NCBI GenBank assembly: GCA_015066065.1
Contig: SVPB01000013.1
Span: 1 to 33,340 of the forward strand
Source of the DNA: Oscillospiraceae bacterium
GTDB lineage: Bacteria > Bacillota > Clostridia > Oscillospirales > Acutalibacteraceae
Direction of reading: 5' to 3'
Length of the DNA: 33,340 bases
Shown here: positions 1-7,440 of the stretch, in pieces
How positions within the stretch are numbered: the stretch's first letter is position 1
How the letters are laid out: the number at the start of each line of letters is the position of its first letter
Notes under the pieces: generated by a model
Seen by the model: only the letters and a program-made list of their open reading frames with translations
Told to the model about the DNA's origin: nothing
The model's database searches: none
Program-made: the position numbers and the translations under genes

Positions 1-870
1 CTGCGTGAGGCGCTGGAGCGCCTGCAGCTCAACGACGCCTCCCTCACCTTCGAGCCGGAGACCTCGGTGGCGCTGGGCTTCGGCTTCCGCTGTGGATTCC
101 TGGGGCTATTGCACATGGAGATCATCCAGGAACGGCTGGAACGGGAATATAACCTTGACCTCATCACCACCGCCCCCAGCGTTATCTACCGCATCACCCT
201 CACCAGCGGCGAGGTCATCATGGTGGACAACCCCACCAACTACCCCGATCCCACCGACATCGCCTTGGCGGAGGAGCCTATTGCGGAGGCCCATATCTAT
301 GCGCCCAACGAGTATGTGGGCAGCATCATGGAGCTGTGTCAGGAGCGCCGGGGTGTGTTCAAGGATATGAAGTACCTTGACCCCACCCGGGTGGATATTC
401 ATTATGAGCTGCCCCTCAACGAGATCATCTACGACTTCTTCGATGCCCTCAAGAGCCGCACCAAGGGGTACGCCAGCTTCGATTATGAGCTGAAGGACTA
501 CGTCAAGAGCGATCTGGTCAAGCTGGATATCCTGCTCAACGGGGATATGGTGGATGCCCTGTCCTTTATTCTGTTTGCCGGCAACGCCTACAGCCGGGCA
601 CGCAAGATGTGCGAGCGTCTGCGTGATCACATCCCCCGTCAGCTGTTTGAGGTGCCGGTGCAGGCGGCCATCGGCGGCAAGGTCATCGCCCGGGAGACGG
701 TGCGTGCCATGCGCAAGGACGTGCTGGCCAAGTGCTACGGCGGCGACATCACCCGTAAGAAGAAGCTGCTGGAAAAGCAGAAGGAAGGCAAGAAGCGCAT
801 GCGCCAGCTGGGTAGCGTGGAGGTACCGCAGGAGGCCTTCATGGCGGTGCTCAAGCTGGAGGACGAGTAA
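1..870 (+). CDS. lepA: Elongation factor 4 (LepA), C-terminal part
   Basis: The open frame runs in from the left edge and ends at TAA 868-870, giving the last 289 residues of a protein usually about 600 long; the GTPase domain lies outside the window. Visible are the elongation-factor G domain V-like segment ([16 protein letters not shown] near residue 26) and the LepA-specific C-terminal domain ending in the basic stretch [27 protein letters not shown]. LepA is a ribosome-binding GTPase proposed to back-translocate or remodel stalled ribosomes and to help 30S assembly. It is convergent with jag and is followed at once by a strong terminator. Identification is secure; only the 5' part is missing. 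Confidence 0.97.
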   Translation: MREALERLQLNDASLTFEPETSVALGFGFRCGFLGLLHMEIIQERLEREYNLDLITTAPSVIYRITLTSGEVIMVDNPTNYPDPTDIALAEEPIAEAHIYAPNEYVGSIMELCQERRGVFKDMKYLDPTRVDIHYELPLNEIIYDFFDALKSRTKGYASFDYELKDYVKSDLVKLDILLNGDMVDALSFILFAGNAYSRARKMCERLRDHIPRQLFEVPVQAAIGGKVIARETVRAMRKDVLAKCYGGDITRKKKLLEKQKEGKKRMRQLGSVEVPQEAFMAVLKLEDE

Positions 871-910
871 GAGAGAAAGCCACCGGTTGCACCGGTGGCT
901 TTCTCTCTTA
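871..910 (+). terminator. Intrinsic terminator of lepA
   Basis: A perfect 17-bp stem starts on the base after the lepA stop: arms 871-887 and 891-907 with a 3-nt TGC loop. No long T run follows, but the 3' arm and its flank are pyrimidine-rich (CTTTCTCTCTT). Confidence 0.85.
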
Positions 911-912
911 AC

Positions 913-1108
913 TTTTATCTCTCATTACTTATCCCTCATCACTTATCCCTCATCACTCATCACTCATCACTTATCTCTCATCACTTATCCCTCATCTCTC
1001 ATCTCTCATCACTTATCACTCATCACTTATCACTCATCTCTCATCTCTCATCTCTCATCACTCATCTCTCATCACTTAACTCTAAACCCTAAACCCTAAA
1101 CTCTTTCT
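913..1108. repeat. Heptanucleotide tandem tract, about 28 units
   Basis: From 913 the sequence can be read in an unbroken 7-nt register to 1108. The commonest units are ACTTATC, ACTCATC, TCTCATC and CCTCATC (consensus NCTYATC). At the right end the units drift to ACTTAAC, TCTAAAC and two CCTAAAC. No unit is inserted or deleted, so all variation is substitution. Short open frames across it reflect the absence of stop codons in the repeat rather than coding. Similar heptads occur near 14.6, 18.5, 26.0 and 32.1 kb. The rest of this gene-free stretch (1109-1280) holds nothing I recognise. Confidence 0.85.
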
Positions 1109-1280
1109 CTCCATCCCCCTGCCTTCCTATCACAGATTGTTAAATTTTTAACGAACGCCCATAGGAACGGTCTTTTTTTCTTAAAATAAGAGAGGGGGTA
1201 CCACTCCTGCGCTCCCACCGCAAACAGCCGTGTCCCATAAGGGGTCGTTCCCTTCGTTCTCCTTCGCATTCCTTGTAAAA

Positions 1281-1318
1281 AACTCCCGGTATAATGCGAC
1301 AGCATTATACCGGGAGTT
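1281..1318 (-). terminator. Intrinsic terminator of the jag operon
   Basis: Perfect 17-bp stem, arms 1281-1297 and 1302-1318, loop GACA on the plus strand. Read on the minus strand the stem is followed by a T run (TTTTTTAC), the correct polarity for transcripts arriving from jag, whose stop lies 7 nt away. Confidence 0.92.
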
Positions 1319-1325
1319 TACTTTA

Positions 1326-2216
1326 TTACAGATCGATGCGGCCGTACAGGGTGGCGTTGAGCTCCTTTTCCGACTCGGTGCGGGTGGGCGGAGTCACGTC
1401 GTCGGCGGTGGGGAGGGGATTGGAACGGGAAATGAACTCCCGCACCGGACGCTCGGGGGCGACCACCTCATAATCCCGGTCACGACGGGGGCCACGCTCA
1501 CGGCGATCACCGCCACGGCCACCACGGTTGCCGCCACGGCCACGGTTACCGCCACGGCCACGGCCCTGCTCGGGGTTGTTCTTATGGGGGTTGTCGTCCG
1601 ACGGCCCGATGATCACGTGCCGGGCGGCATCGCTGCCCACGCTCCAGGAGGTAACCCCCTCCATATCCTGCACCGCCGTATGGATGATGCGGCGCTCATA
1701 CGGGTTCATGGGTTCCAGGGAATGACGGCGGCCGGTACGGGCGGTCTGAGCGCCCAGACGGCGAGCCAGCGCCACCAGGGATTGTTCCCGCTTCTCCCGG
1801 TAGTTGCCGATATCCAGGGTCACCCGGTAATAGGCGTTATCCGCCCGGTTGGCCACCAGACCGGTCAGGTACTGCAGGGCATCGAGGGTATCCCCCCGGC
1901 GGCCGATGATAAAGCCCAGATGCTCTCCATCCAGGGACAACACACAGCCGTTGTCCTGCTCGGTCACGGTCACGGTAAACTCCTCGGCGCCCATGCCCTC
2001 CAGCACGGCGGTCAGGTACGCCTTGGCCATCTCGGCGGCAGACGCCTTGCGTGTGCCCTTGACCCGGGCGGCACCGCCGCCAAACAGGCCCAGCACCTTC
2101 TTGCCCGGCTCCTGCAGCACCTCATAGGACACCATGTCCTCCGCTACGCCCAGTTCCTGAGCGATCAAAGCCTTGGCTTCCTCTACGGAAGCGGCTTCCT
2201 TAATGATCTCATTCAT
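1326..2216 (-). CDS. jag: Jag/KhpB RNA-binding protein with RGG-type tail
   Basis: 296 residues starting MNEIIKEAASVEEAK at ATG 2216, preceded by a GGAAAGGAAG purine run. Order of parts: Jag-N domain (about 1-50), a basic linker, a KH domain with the GRRG-type loop (IIGRRGDTLDAL), and an R3H domain (RRHSLEPMNPYERRIIH). The KH/R3H pair binds RNA; in pneumococcus and Bacillus the protein (SpoIIIJ-associated) affects cell division and elongation. Beyond R3H lies an unusual extension of about 80 residues with repeated RGGNRG/GRGG units, encoded by an imperfect DNA repeat at 1500-1565, then an acidic C-terminus. The start overlaps the yidC stop by 8 nt, so the two are translationally coupled. The same frame stays open upstream but there overlaps the yidC tail. 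Confidence 0.93.
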   Translation of the reverse strand: MNEIIKEAASVEEAKALIAQELGVAEDMVSYEVLQEPGKKVLGLFGGGAARVKGTRKASAAEMAKAYLTAVLEGMGAEEFTVTVTEQDNGCVLSLDGEHLGFIIGRRGDTLDALQYLTGLVANRADNAYYRVTLDIGNYREKREQSLVALARRLGAQTARTGRRHSLEPMNPYERRIIHTAVQDMEGVTSWSVGSDAARHVIIGPSDDNPHKNNPEQGRGRGGNRGRGGNRGGRGGDRRERGPRRDRDYEVVAPERPVREFISRSNPLPTADDVTPPTRTESEKELNATLYGRIDL

Positions 2217-3357
2217 TGTTGTCTTCTTCCTTTCCGTCTTCCGCAGGCTCCTCGGTCTTCTTGACCGGCTTTTTGCCCTGCTTCTGCGCCTTTTTCTCGT
2301 TTTCTTCCATCTGCCAGGCACGCTGTTCCTCCAGACGGGCCTGCTTGAGCCGTTCCCGGTCCTCTGCCTTGCGGCGGCGGCGCTCCTGATACTCCAGCTC
2401 CGCCTGGGCACGGATCTTGACGGGATCGTACATCTTATTGAGGATGATGGTCTGCAACAAGGCTAACAGGTTGGAGAAGATCCAGTACACCGCCACACCG
2501 GCCGGCACGATGAAGGAGAAGATGAGGGACATGAGAGGCATGCCGTACATCATCCACTTGGTACAGCCGGGCTGCTGCTGGGTCTCGGGCATGGTCAGCT
2601 TCTGGTGCCGCATGGACTGGATGCTGGTGAGCATCGCCGACGCACCGGAGAGGATGGCGATGATCCACAGCCAGTTGGGGGTGATACCGTCCTTGTTGGG
2701 GATCTCCAGCAGGGACACGCCCAAGATGCTGAAATCACTCTGGGTCTCCTTCATGCTGGCCACCATACCCTTGGCGACCTCGGGGGTCTTGCCGGTGGCC
2801 ACCAGCTTATCGGTGATGGCCGTCTCGTAATTGTCCACGTAGTTGAGGAGGTTCAGCTCCCGGTAGTAGGAGCCTTCGGTGTACTCACCGGCGATCTCCT
2901 GCTTTTTCTTTTCCAGCGCCTCACCGGTCAGCTCCAGATCCTCCACACGCTCCTGCTGGACCACCTCGATGCAGGCGTTGATGTCCGCCGCCTCCATGCT
3001 TTCCACGTAGGTCAGGGGCATATAGATGACCGCAATGATGCTAAAAAGCACCAGCATCTGCAGGATCTGGGGGAGACAACCAGCGGTCATCTTAACCCCT
3101 TCCTTCTCGTACAGGGCCTGCTGCTTCTCCATGAGCTTCTGCCGATCGGAGCCGTACTTCTTCTGGATACGCTCCAGCCGGGGGGCGAGACGAGCCTTGG
3201 CGGCGGCGTTCTTCTGGTTGGAGATGTTCACCGGGAACAGCAACAGCTTCACTAAGAAGGTGAACACAAAGATCGCCAGCAGGTAGTTGGGCAGATACTG
3301 ACAGATAAACTTCAGCAGATAGCCCAAGGGGGTGGCAAACAAACTAAAGATACCCAT
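2209..3357 (-). CDS. yidC: Membrane protein insertase YidC (SpoIIIJ type)
   Basis: 382 residues, ATG 3357 with AAGGAGTG 7-8 nt upstream. Inserts membrane proteins alone or with SecYEG. Hydrophobic segments lie near residues 14-44, 100-120, 228-250 and 272-310, with the cytoplasmic coiled hairpin (NQKNAAAKARLAPRLERIQKKYG) after the first, as in Gram-positive five-TM YidC. There is no lipobox cysteine at the N-terminus, unlike Bacillus SpoIIIJ. The position of the hydrophilic-groove arginine appears to be lysine (FLVKLLLFP). A loop of about 90 residues between the second and third segments is longer than usual. The last 60-70 residues are highly charged and mostly basic (RRRRKAEDRERLK), a ribosome-binding type tail. 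It lies between yidD and jag, the standard order. Confidence 0.95.
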   Translation of the reverse strand: MGIFSLFATPLGYLLKFICQYLPNYLLAIFVFTFLVKLLLFPVNISNQKNAAAKARLAPRLERIQKKYGSDRQKLMEKQQALYEKEGVKMTAGCLPQILQMLVLFSIIAVIYMPLTYVESMEAADINACIEVVQQERVEDLELTGEALEKKKQEIAGEYTEGSYYRELNLLNYVDNYETAITDKLVATGKTPEVAKGMVASMKETQSDFSILGVSLLEIPNKDGITPNWLWIIAILSGASAMLTSIQSMRHQKLTMPETQQQPGCTKWMMYGMPLMSLIFSFIVPAGVAVYWIFSNLLALLQTIILNKMYDPVKIRAQAELEYQERRRRKAEDRERLKQARLEEQRAWQMEENEKKAQKQGKKPVKKTEEPAEDGKEEDNNE

Positions 3358-3375
3358 AGGGTGTCACTCCTTCTT

Positions 3376-3636
3376 TTATTGACGACGTTTCCACGGCCAC
3401 GGGAAGGTGGAGGGAACGGGGTCGTACCCGCCGTGGCAGAGGGGGTTGCAGCGCAAAAGGCGCCACAAGGCGAGACCGGTGCCTAAAAACACGCCAAAGC
3501 GGTCGATGGCTTCGATGGCGTATGCCGAACAGGTGGGCGTAAAGCGGCAGACCGGCGAGGTTCTCGCAGAGGATATGTGCTTCTGATACAGCCGGATGAG
3601 GCCGATCAGCCAGCATTTGGGGAGCCACTTACTCAT
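3376..3636 (-). CDS. yidD: Membrane protein insertion efficiency factor YidD
   Basis: 86 residues from ATG 3636 (MSKWLPKCWLIGLIRLYQK). Shows the family signatures CRFTPTCSAYAIEAI and HGGYDPVP, including the conserved cysteines. YidD is a small amphipathic membrane-associated protein that helps YidC-dependent insertion. I chose the start that overlaps the rnpA stop by 8 nt (the same overlap as yidC/jag) rather than an upstream ATG seven codons earlier inside rnpA. It is followed by yidC after 18 nt. Confidence 0.93.
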   Translation of the reverse strand: MSKWLPKCWLIGLIRLYQKHISSARTSPVCRFTPTCSAYAIEAIDRFGVFLGTGLALWRLLRCNPLCHGGYDPVPSTFPWPWKRRQ

Positions 3637-3967
3637 GATGGAGCACTCCCAGGGCACCCAACTGACGCTCCATGATCGGGAGCAGCTGGGTGCTTTTGAT
3701 GGTCAGCAGACGGGGACGGGCGACAAACACGATGTCATATCCCCCCACCGACGGATAAAGGGCGGCAAATGCCGCCCGGATGACCCGGCGGCAACGGGAA
3801 CGCTGTACGGCCTTGCCGCATTTTTTCCCGGTGGTGATGCCCACCCGGGGAACGCCGTACTTATTCTTGCGCACGTAGGTGACCAAGGCCGGGTGGACCT
3901 GACTTTTCCCCCGGTAGTAAAGGGTACGGAAATCCTTGTTTTCCCGCAAGGTCGTCCAGGTCGCCAT
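3629..3967 (-). CDS. rnpA: Ribonuclease P protein component
   Basis: 112 residues from ATG 3967 (MATWTTLRENKDFRTLYYRG), with a near-perfect AAAGGAGGTGA ribosome-binding site just upstream; an in-frame upstream ATG lacks such a site. RnpA binds the RNase P RNA and the 5' leader of pre-tRNA. The basic helix normally reading RNR..KR..RE is QRSRCRRVIRAAF here, so the central Asn of the RNR motif is Ser. Two Cys in the core (GKKCGK and SRCRR) are notable. It is transcribed after rpmH, across an intervening hairpin that may lower its expression. Confidence 0.95.
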   Translation of the reverse strand: MATWTTLRENKDFRTLYYRGKSQVHPALVTYVRKNKYGVPRVGITTGKKCGKAVQRSRCRRVIRAAFAALYPSVGGYDIVFVARPRLLTIKSTQLLPIMERQLGALGVLHHE

Positions 3968-4001
3968 GCCGGTCACCTCCTTTCGGTGTCTCTCTCCTAC
4001 G

Positions 4002-4031
4002 AAAAGAGGCCACACAATGGTGGCCTCTTTT
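4002..4031 (-). terminator. Hairpin between rpmH and rnpA, possible attenuator
   Basis: Perfect 12-bp stem, arms 4002-4013 and 4020-4031, 6-nt loop. On the minus strand the 3' arm ends in TTTT then CG. The 5' arm overlaps the last bases of rpmH, so the hairpin forms right at the rpmH stop. The short U run suggests partial termination, giving more L34 than RNase P protein. Confidence 0.7.
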
Positions 4032-4164
4032 AGTAGCTCAGACGGGCTCTGCCTTTGGCTCTTCTGCGTGCCAGGACCTTGCGGCCGTTGGCGGTGGCCA
4101 TTCTCTTACGGAAACCGTGTTCCATCTTACGATGACGCTTTTTGGGCTGATAAGTACGAAGCAT
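4030..4164 (-). CDS. rpmH: Ribosomal protein L34 (bL34)
   Basis: 44 residues, [17 protein letters not shown]...[10 protein letters not shown], the normal length and sequence for this basic 50S protein. ATG 4164 follows AGGAGG by a few bases. It is the first gene of the rpmH-rnpA-yidD-yidC-jag operon. The opposite orientation of rpmH and dnaA across a promoter-bearing gap is the classic origin-proximal arrangement. Confidence 0.97.
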   Translation of the reverse strand: MLRTYQPKKRHRKMEHGFRKRMATANGRKVLARRRAKGRARLSY

Positions 4165-4224
4165 GGATGCTCCTCCTTTCACTATGGGGTGGTCTGGCTG
4201 TGGGGACAGCCTTAGCAGTTAAAC

Positions 4225-4254
4225 ATTATATACCACCACCCGGGCAAATGTCAA
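4225..4254 (-). promoter_or_regulatory. rpmH operon promoter
   Basis: On the minus strand a perfect TTGACA (4249-4254) and a perfect TATAAT (4225-4230) are separated by 18 bp. A second TTGACA lies at 4288-4293 without a good -10. The 352-bp rpmH-dnaA gap holds this promoter and the dnaA promoter; I found no convincing DnaA box in it. Confidence 0.88.
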
Positions 4255-4426
4255 GCCTCTTTTCTTTACGGGCGGTTTTTTTATTTTTGTCAAGGCTTTT
4301 TTGGTTTTTGGGATAACAAGGGGACAAATATGCGTATTTTAAGCGGAAAATGCCCTATTTGCCCCGATACCGCCGGGGATAGTCCGGACAGCCGTAAAAA
4401 AAGTTTGCCAAAAAACATAAAAAATA

Positions 4427-4455
4427 TTGAAAATCCGGACGGTTCGTGGTATAAT
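4427..4455 (+). promoter_or_regulatory. dnaA promoter
   Basis: TTGAAA (4427-4432), 17-bp spacer, TATAAT (4450-4455), 61 nt before the dnaA start. A TCCGGAC heptamer occurs in the spacer (4434-4440) and again about 51 bp upstream, a possible but unproven operator. Confidence 0.82.
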
Positions 4456-4516
4456 TAGAGTTAGAAATTTATGCGGTTTTTTAAATAAAATTTGCCGGTT
4501 ACAGGAGATAACGGAT

Positions 4517-5848
4517 ATGGAAATGATCAGCGATATCTGGGACGGCGTCTGCGCCGTTATGAAGCGCAACGGGATGAGCCAGACCGCCTTTGAGGTGTGG
4601 ATTCGCCCCATTGAGCCTCTGAAGATCGAGGACGGAGAGATGGTGCTGGTGGTCAACACGGATTTCCAGCGCAAGACGCTTATGGATATGTATGCGGATA
4701 AGCTGCAGGAGGCGTTCCGGGAGGTGTTGGGCTTTCCGCTGGGCCTGCGCATCGAGACCAAAGCGGCGGTACCCACCCCGGTAGAGGTACCGGCCACCCC
4801 GGTGCAGGGCAACGGCTACCCCCAGTTTGCAGAGGGAGAGGACTACAGCTTTGAGAACTTTGTGGTGGGTCCTTCCAACAAGTTTGCCCATGCGGCGTGT
4901 CTGTCGGTGGCCAGCAAGCCCGGCGGTATGTATAATCCGCTGTTCATCCACGGCGGCTCCGGCTTGGGCAAGACCCACCTGCTGTGCGCCATCTGCAAGG
5001 AGATCAAGAAGAACAACCCCACCGCCCGGATCCTGTACATCAAGGGCGATACCATGACCAACGAGCTGGTGGAGGCCATCCAGACCGGCTCCACGGTGGA
5101 GTTTCACGCCAAGTACCGGCAGGTGGACGTGCTGATGGTGGACGATATCCAGTTCCTCAGCGGTAAGACCTCCACCCAGATCGAGTTTTTCCACACCTTT
5201 GAGGCGCTGCACTCGGCTGGCAAGCAGATCGTGCTGACCAGCGACCGGCCGCCCAAGGAGATCGCCACCCTGGAGGAGCGCCTGCGCTCCCGGTTTGAGA
5301 TGGGTCTGCTGGCGGATATCCAGGCGCCGGATCTGGAGACCCGTATCGCCATTGTTCTGCGCAAGGCCAAGGCGCTGGATCTGCCCCTGAGCAACGAGGT
5401 AGCGGACTACATAGCCAACCAGATCAAGAGCAACGTCCGCCAGCTGGAGGGCGTGGTCAAGCGGATGCGTGCCCAGTCCCTGCTGGGAGGGGAAGCGCCC
5501 ACCCTGGTCGCGGCGCAGAACGCCATCCGGGACATCCGCAACGATAACCAGCCGGTGCCGCTGACGGTGGAGCGCATTATCTCGGAGGTCGCCCGTACCA
5601 TGAGCGTACGGCCGGAGGATATCCGATCGGGCAAGCGCTCAGCGCCCATCTCCCGGGCACGGCAGGTGGCGGCCTATGCGGTGCGCCACATCACCTCCCT
5701 GCCCATGGAGAACATCGGAGACGAGTTTGGCGGCCGGGATCACTCCTCCATCGTGTACGCCATCCAGACGGTGGAGAAAAAGATGGAGCAAGACCCCAAC
5801 TTCCGCCATCTGGTCAACGATATTATCAAGAATATCAGCGACAGCTAA
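4517..5848 (+). CDS. dnaA: Chromosomal replication initiator DnaA
   Basis: 443 residues from ATG 4517 (MEMISDIWDGV), with AGGAG 9 nt upstream; an upstream in-frame ATG at 4427 lies inside the promoter and is rejected. Domain I is residues 1-80, a short proline-rich domain II about 81-110, the AAA+ domain has Walker A GGSGLGKT (146-153) and Walker B VDVLMVDDIQF, and domain IV has the helix-turn-helix. The box-recognition signature, usually GGRDHTTV.HA, is GGRDHSSIVYA here (from residue 405), with Ser-Ser for Thr-Thr. That may relate to the TTTTCCAC-type boxes nearby. DnaA-ATP assembles on boxes and melts the origin; autoregulation is likely but no box overlaps its promoter. Confidence 0.97.
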   Translation: MEMISDIWDGVCAVMKRNGMSQTAFEVWIRPIEPLKIEDGEMVLVVNTDFQRKTLMDMYADKLQEAFREVLGFPLGLRIETKAAVPTPVEVPATPVQGNGYPQFAEGEDYSFENFVVGPSNKFAHAACLSVASKPGGMYNPLFIHGGSGLGKTHLLCAICKEIKKNNPTARILYIKGDTMTNELVEAIQTGSTVEFHAKYRQVDVLMVDDIQFLSGKTSTQIEFFHTFEALHSAGKQIVLTSDRPPKEIATLEERLRSRFEMGLLADIQAPDLETRIAIVLRKAKALDLPLSNEVADYIANQIKSNVRQLEGVVKRMRAQSLLGGEAPTLVAAQNAIRDIRNDNQPVPLTVERIISEVARTMSVRPEDIRSGKRSAPISRARQVAAYAVRHITSLPMENIGDEFGGRDHSSIVYAIQTVEKKMEQDPNFRHLVNDIIKNISDS

Positions 5849-5851
5849 TAT

Positions 5852-5878
5852 ATACCTTATTATAATAAGCTATTTTTC
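5852..5878 (+). terminator. Weak AT-rich hairpin after dnaA
   Basis: Arms 5852-5861 and 5864-5873 (CTTATT/AATAAG core with one C-C mismatch) followed by TTTTTC. It may end dnaA transcripts weakly. The stretch is also AT-rich enough to be a second melting-prone segment. Confidence 0.4.
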
Positions 5879-5898
5879 TCCTTTCTGTTTTCCCCGTA

Positions 5899-6102
5899 CT
5901 TTCCACATTCCACCAACCCTTTTCCACCGGCTTGTGGAAGGGGCTGACCAGTTTCCACTTTTCCCGATTTTATTCACAAAAAAATACGTTCCCAGGTTTA
6001 AAATTTTTCCTGCAACCACGGGGCGCATCCGGCTTTTCCACCGTTTCCACCGCCCCTACTACTACTACTAAAATAATGATATATTGTTTATATAATATCA
6101 TT
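5899..6102. other. oriC: Predicted oriC: DnaA boxes, DnaA-trios and AT-rich unwinding element
   Basis: Between dnaA and dnaN I count TTTCCACA (5900-5907), TTTTCCACC (5920-5928), reverse CTTCCACAA (5932-5940), TTTCCACTT (5952-5960), TTATTCACA (5970-5978, an exact match to TTATNCACA), TTTTCCACC (6034-6042) and GTTTCCACC (6043-6051). The last two abut a GC run, then five CTA units (6056-6070), i.e. 3'-GAT-5' trios on the other strand, then 32 bp of almost pure AT containing an inverted repeat AATGATAT/ATATCATT (6075-6082, 6095-6102). Box pair, GC clamp, trios and AT tract is the order of the Bacillus subtilis basal unwinding system. A TATAAT at 6091-6096 could serve dnaN. Gene polarity diverges here. 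Confidence 0.85.
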
Positions 6103-6121
6103 GGTAAACGAGGTGTCTGTT

Positions 6122-7225
6122 ATGAACATTCTGTGTAACAAACAAGAGCTGATCGAAGCGGTCGGTAACGTCCAACGGGCGGTAGCCGCCAAGGCAGCCC
6201 TGCCGGCGCTGGAGGGTATTCTGCTCAAGGCGCAGGGCTCTACCCTGTTTCTGGCAGGCTTTGACATGGAACTGGGGATGACCACCACCATCCCGGCGAA
6301 CGTACGGGAACCGGGCGATATCGTGCTGTCCGCCCGGATGTTTGGCGATATTGTGCGCAAGATGCCGGGGGATACGGTGGCGATCCTGACGGATGACAAG
6401 TATAACACCGTCATCCGCAACGACGTGACCGAGTTTTCCATCACCGGCATGACGGCGGCGGATTACCCGGAGATCCCCCGTATCGAGGACGGGGTCTCCC
6501 TGACCCTGCCCCAGCAGACGCTCAAAAGCATGGTGCGGCAGACCATCTTTGCGGTGGCCGCCCCCAACGACCCCCGTCCCATCTACACCGGTACCCGGTT
6601 TGAGGTGTCTCCGGAGCAGCTGCGGCTGGTCAGTGTGGACGGCTACCGTCTGGCCATGCGCTCCGAGCCGATCAGGAATGAGGAGACCATGGACTTTGTG
6701 GTGCCCGGCAAGACCCTGCAGGAGATCCTTAAGCTGTTAGGGGAGGAGGATAAGCCCTGCTCCCTCATCGTGGGACGGCGGCATATCATCTTTGAGATCG
6801 AGGGGTATGCGGTCATCTCCCGTCTGCTGGACGGCGAGTTTATGGCCTATGACAAGATCATTACCTCGGAGGTGACCTCCACCGTCACGGTGAACACACG
6901 CACCATGATGGAATCGGTGGACCGTGTATCGCTGGTCATCAACGACCGCCTGAAATCGCCGCTGGTATGCGACTTCACCGCCGAAACGGTGACCATCTCC
7001 TGCACCACCCCTCTGGGCAGTGCCAACGACACGGTGGGCTGTTCGCTGGAGGGTGACCCGGAGCAGATGGGCTTTAACAGCCGGTTTTTACTGGATGCGC
7101 TGCGCAACAGCGAGACCGACACGGTGCGCATTGAGCTCAACGGCCCTCTCAAGCCCATGAAGATCCTACCGGCCGAAGGGGATGCCTTCCTCTTCCTGGT
7201 ACTGCCTGTGAGGTTGAAGAAATGA
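6122..7225 (+). CDS. dnaN: DNA polymerase III beta sliding clamp
   Basis: 367 residues from ATG 6122 (MNILCNKQELIEAVGNVQRAV), with CGAGGTG upstream. The normal length and three-domain fold are supported by family sequence such as RFEVSPEQLRLVSVDGYRLA and the C-terminal MKILPAEGDAFLFLVLPVRL. As a dimeric ring it tethers polymerase III to DNA. The AT-rich origin segment lies directly in its leader, so its expression may respond to origin occupancy. Its stop overlaps the next gene by 4 nt (ATGA). Confidence 0.97.
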   Translation: MNILCNKQELIEAVGNVQRAVAAKAALPALEGILLKAQGSTLFLAGFDMELGMTTTIPANVREPGDIVLSARMFGDIVRKMPGDTVAILTDDKYNTVIRNDVTEFSITGMTAADYPEIPRIEDGVSLTLPQQTLKSMVRQTIFAVAAPNDPRPIYTGTRFEVSPEQLRLVSVDGYRLAMRSEPIRNEETMDFVVPGKTLQEILKLLGEEDKPCSLIVGRRHIIFEIEGYAVISRLLDGEFMAYDKIITSEVTSTVTVNTRTMMESVDRVSLVINDRLKSPLVCDFTAETVTISCTTPLGSANDTVGCSLEGDPEQMGFNSRFLLDALRNSETDTVRIELNGPLKPMKILPAEGDAFLFLVLPVRLKK

Positions 7226-7440
7226 CCCATTATACCGTACAAGACGAGTTTATCCGGCTGGATGATCTGCTCAAGCTCACCGGCTGTGTTCCCACCGGCG
7301 GTCAGGCCAAGCGGCTCATTCAGGGCGGTGAGGTATGGCTGGATGGGGAGGTCTGTCTCCTCCGGGGCAAGAAGCTTCGGGGAGGCGAAACGGTGACCAT
7401 CCCCACCCTGCAGGAGGAGATAAAGGTTGATCGTCCGTAA
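7222..7440 (+). CDS. yaaA: S4-domain RNA-binding protein (YaaA type)
   Basis: 72 residues. Almost the whole protein is one S4 RNA-binding domain (FIRLDDLLKLTGCVPTGGQAKRLIQGGEVWLDGE). The family sits between dnaN and recF in most Firmicutes and has been linked to ribosome assembly; its exact role is poorly settled. ATG overlaps the dnaN stop (ATGA 7222-7225), and its 3' end overlaps recF by 14 nt, so dnaN, this gene and recF form one translationally coupled unit. Confidence 0.92.
   Translation: MTHYTVQDEFIRLDDLLKLTGCVPTGGQAKRLIQGGEVWLDGEVCLLRGKKLRGGETVTIPTLQEEIKVDRP

Noticed and set aside
895-1092. Open frames of 65 to about 180 codons across the heptad tract
   Set aside because: The repeat units contain no stop codons in these frames, and the products are low-complexity Leu/Ser/His repeats with no ribosome-binding site.
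1081-1101. Telomere-like CCCTAAA units
   Set aside because: They are the last units of the heptad tract in the same 7-nt register, and the sequence continues into normal chromosome; no chromosome end is implied.
1096-1305. Minus-strand 69-codon open frame
   Set aside because: It overlaps the jag terminator hairpin, has no ribosome-binding site and no family resemblance.
1500-1565. CRISPR-like repeats
   Set aside because: The repeats are short, contiguous and in frame, and encode the RGG tail of Jag; there are no spacers.
4255-4426. DnaA boxes upstream of dnaA
   Set aside because: GGATAAC near 4312 only partly resembles a box and stands alone; no TTTTCCAC or TTATNCACA was found in this gap.
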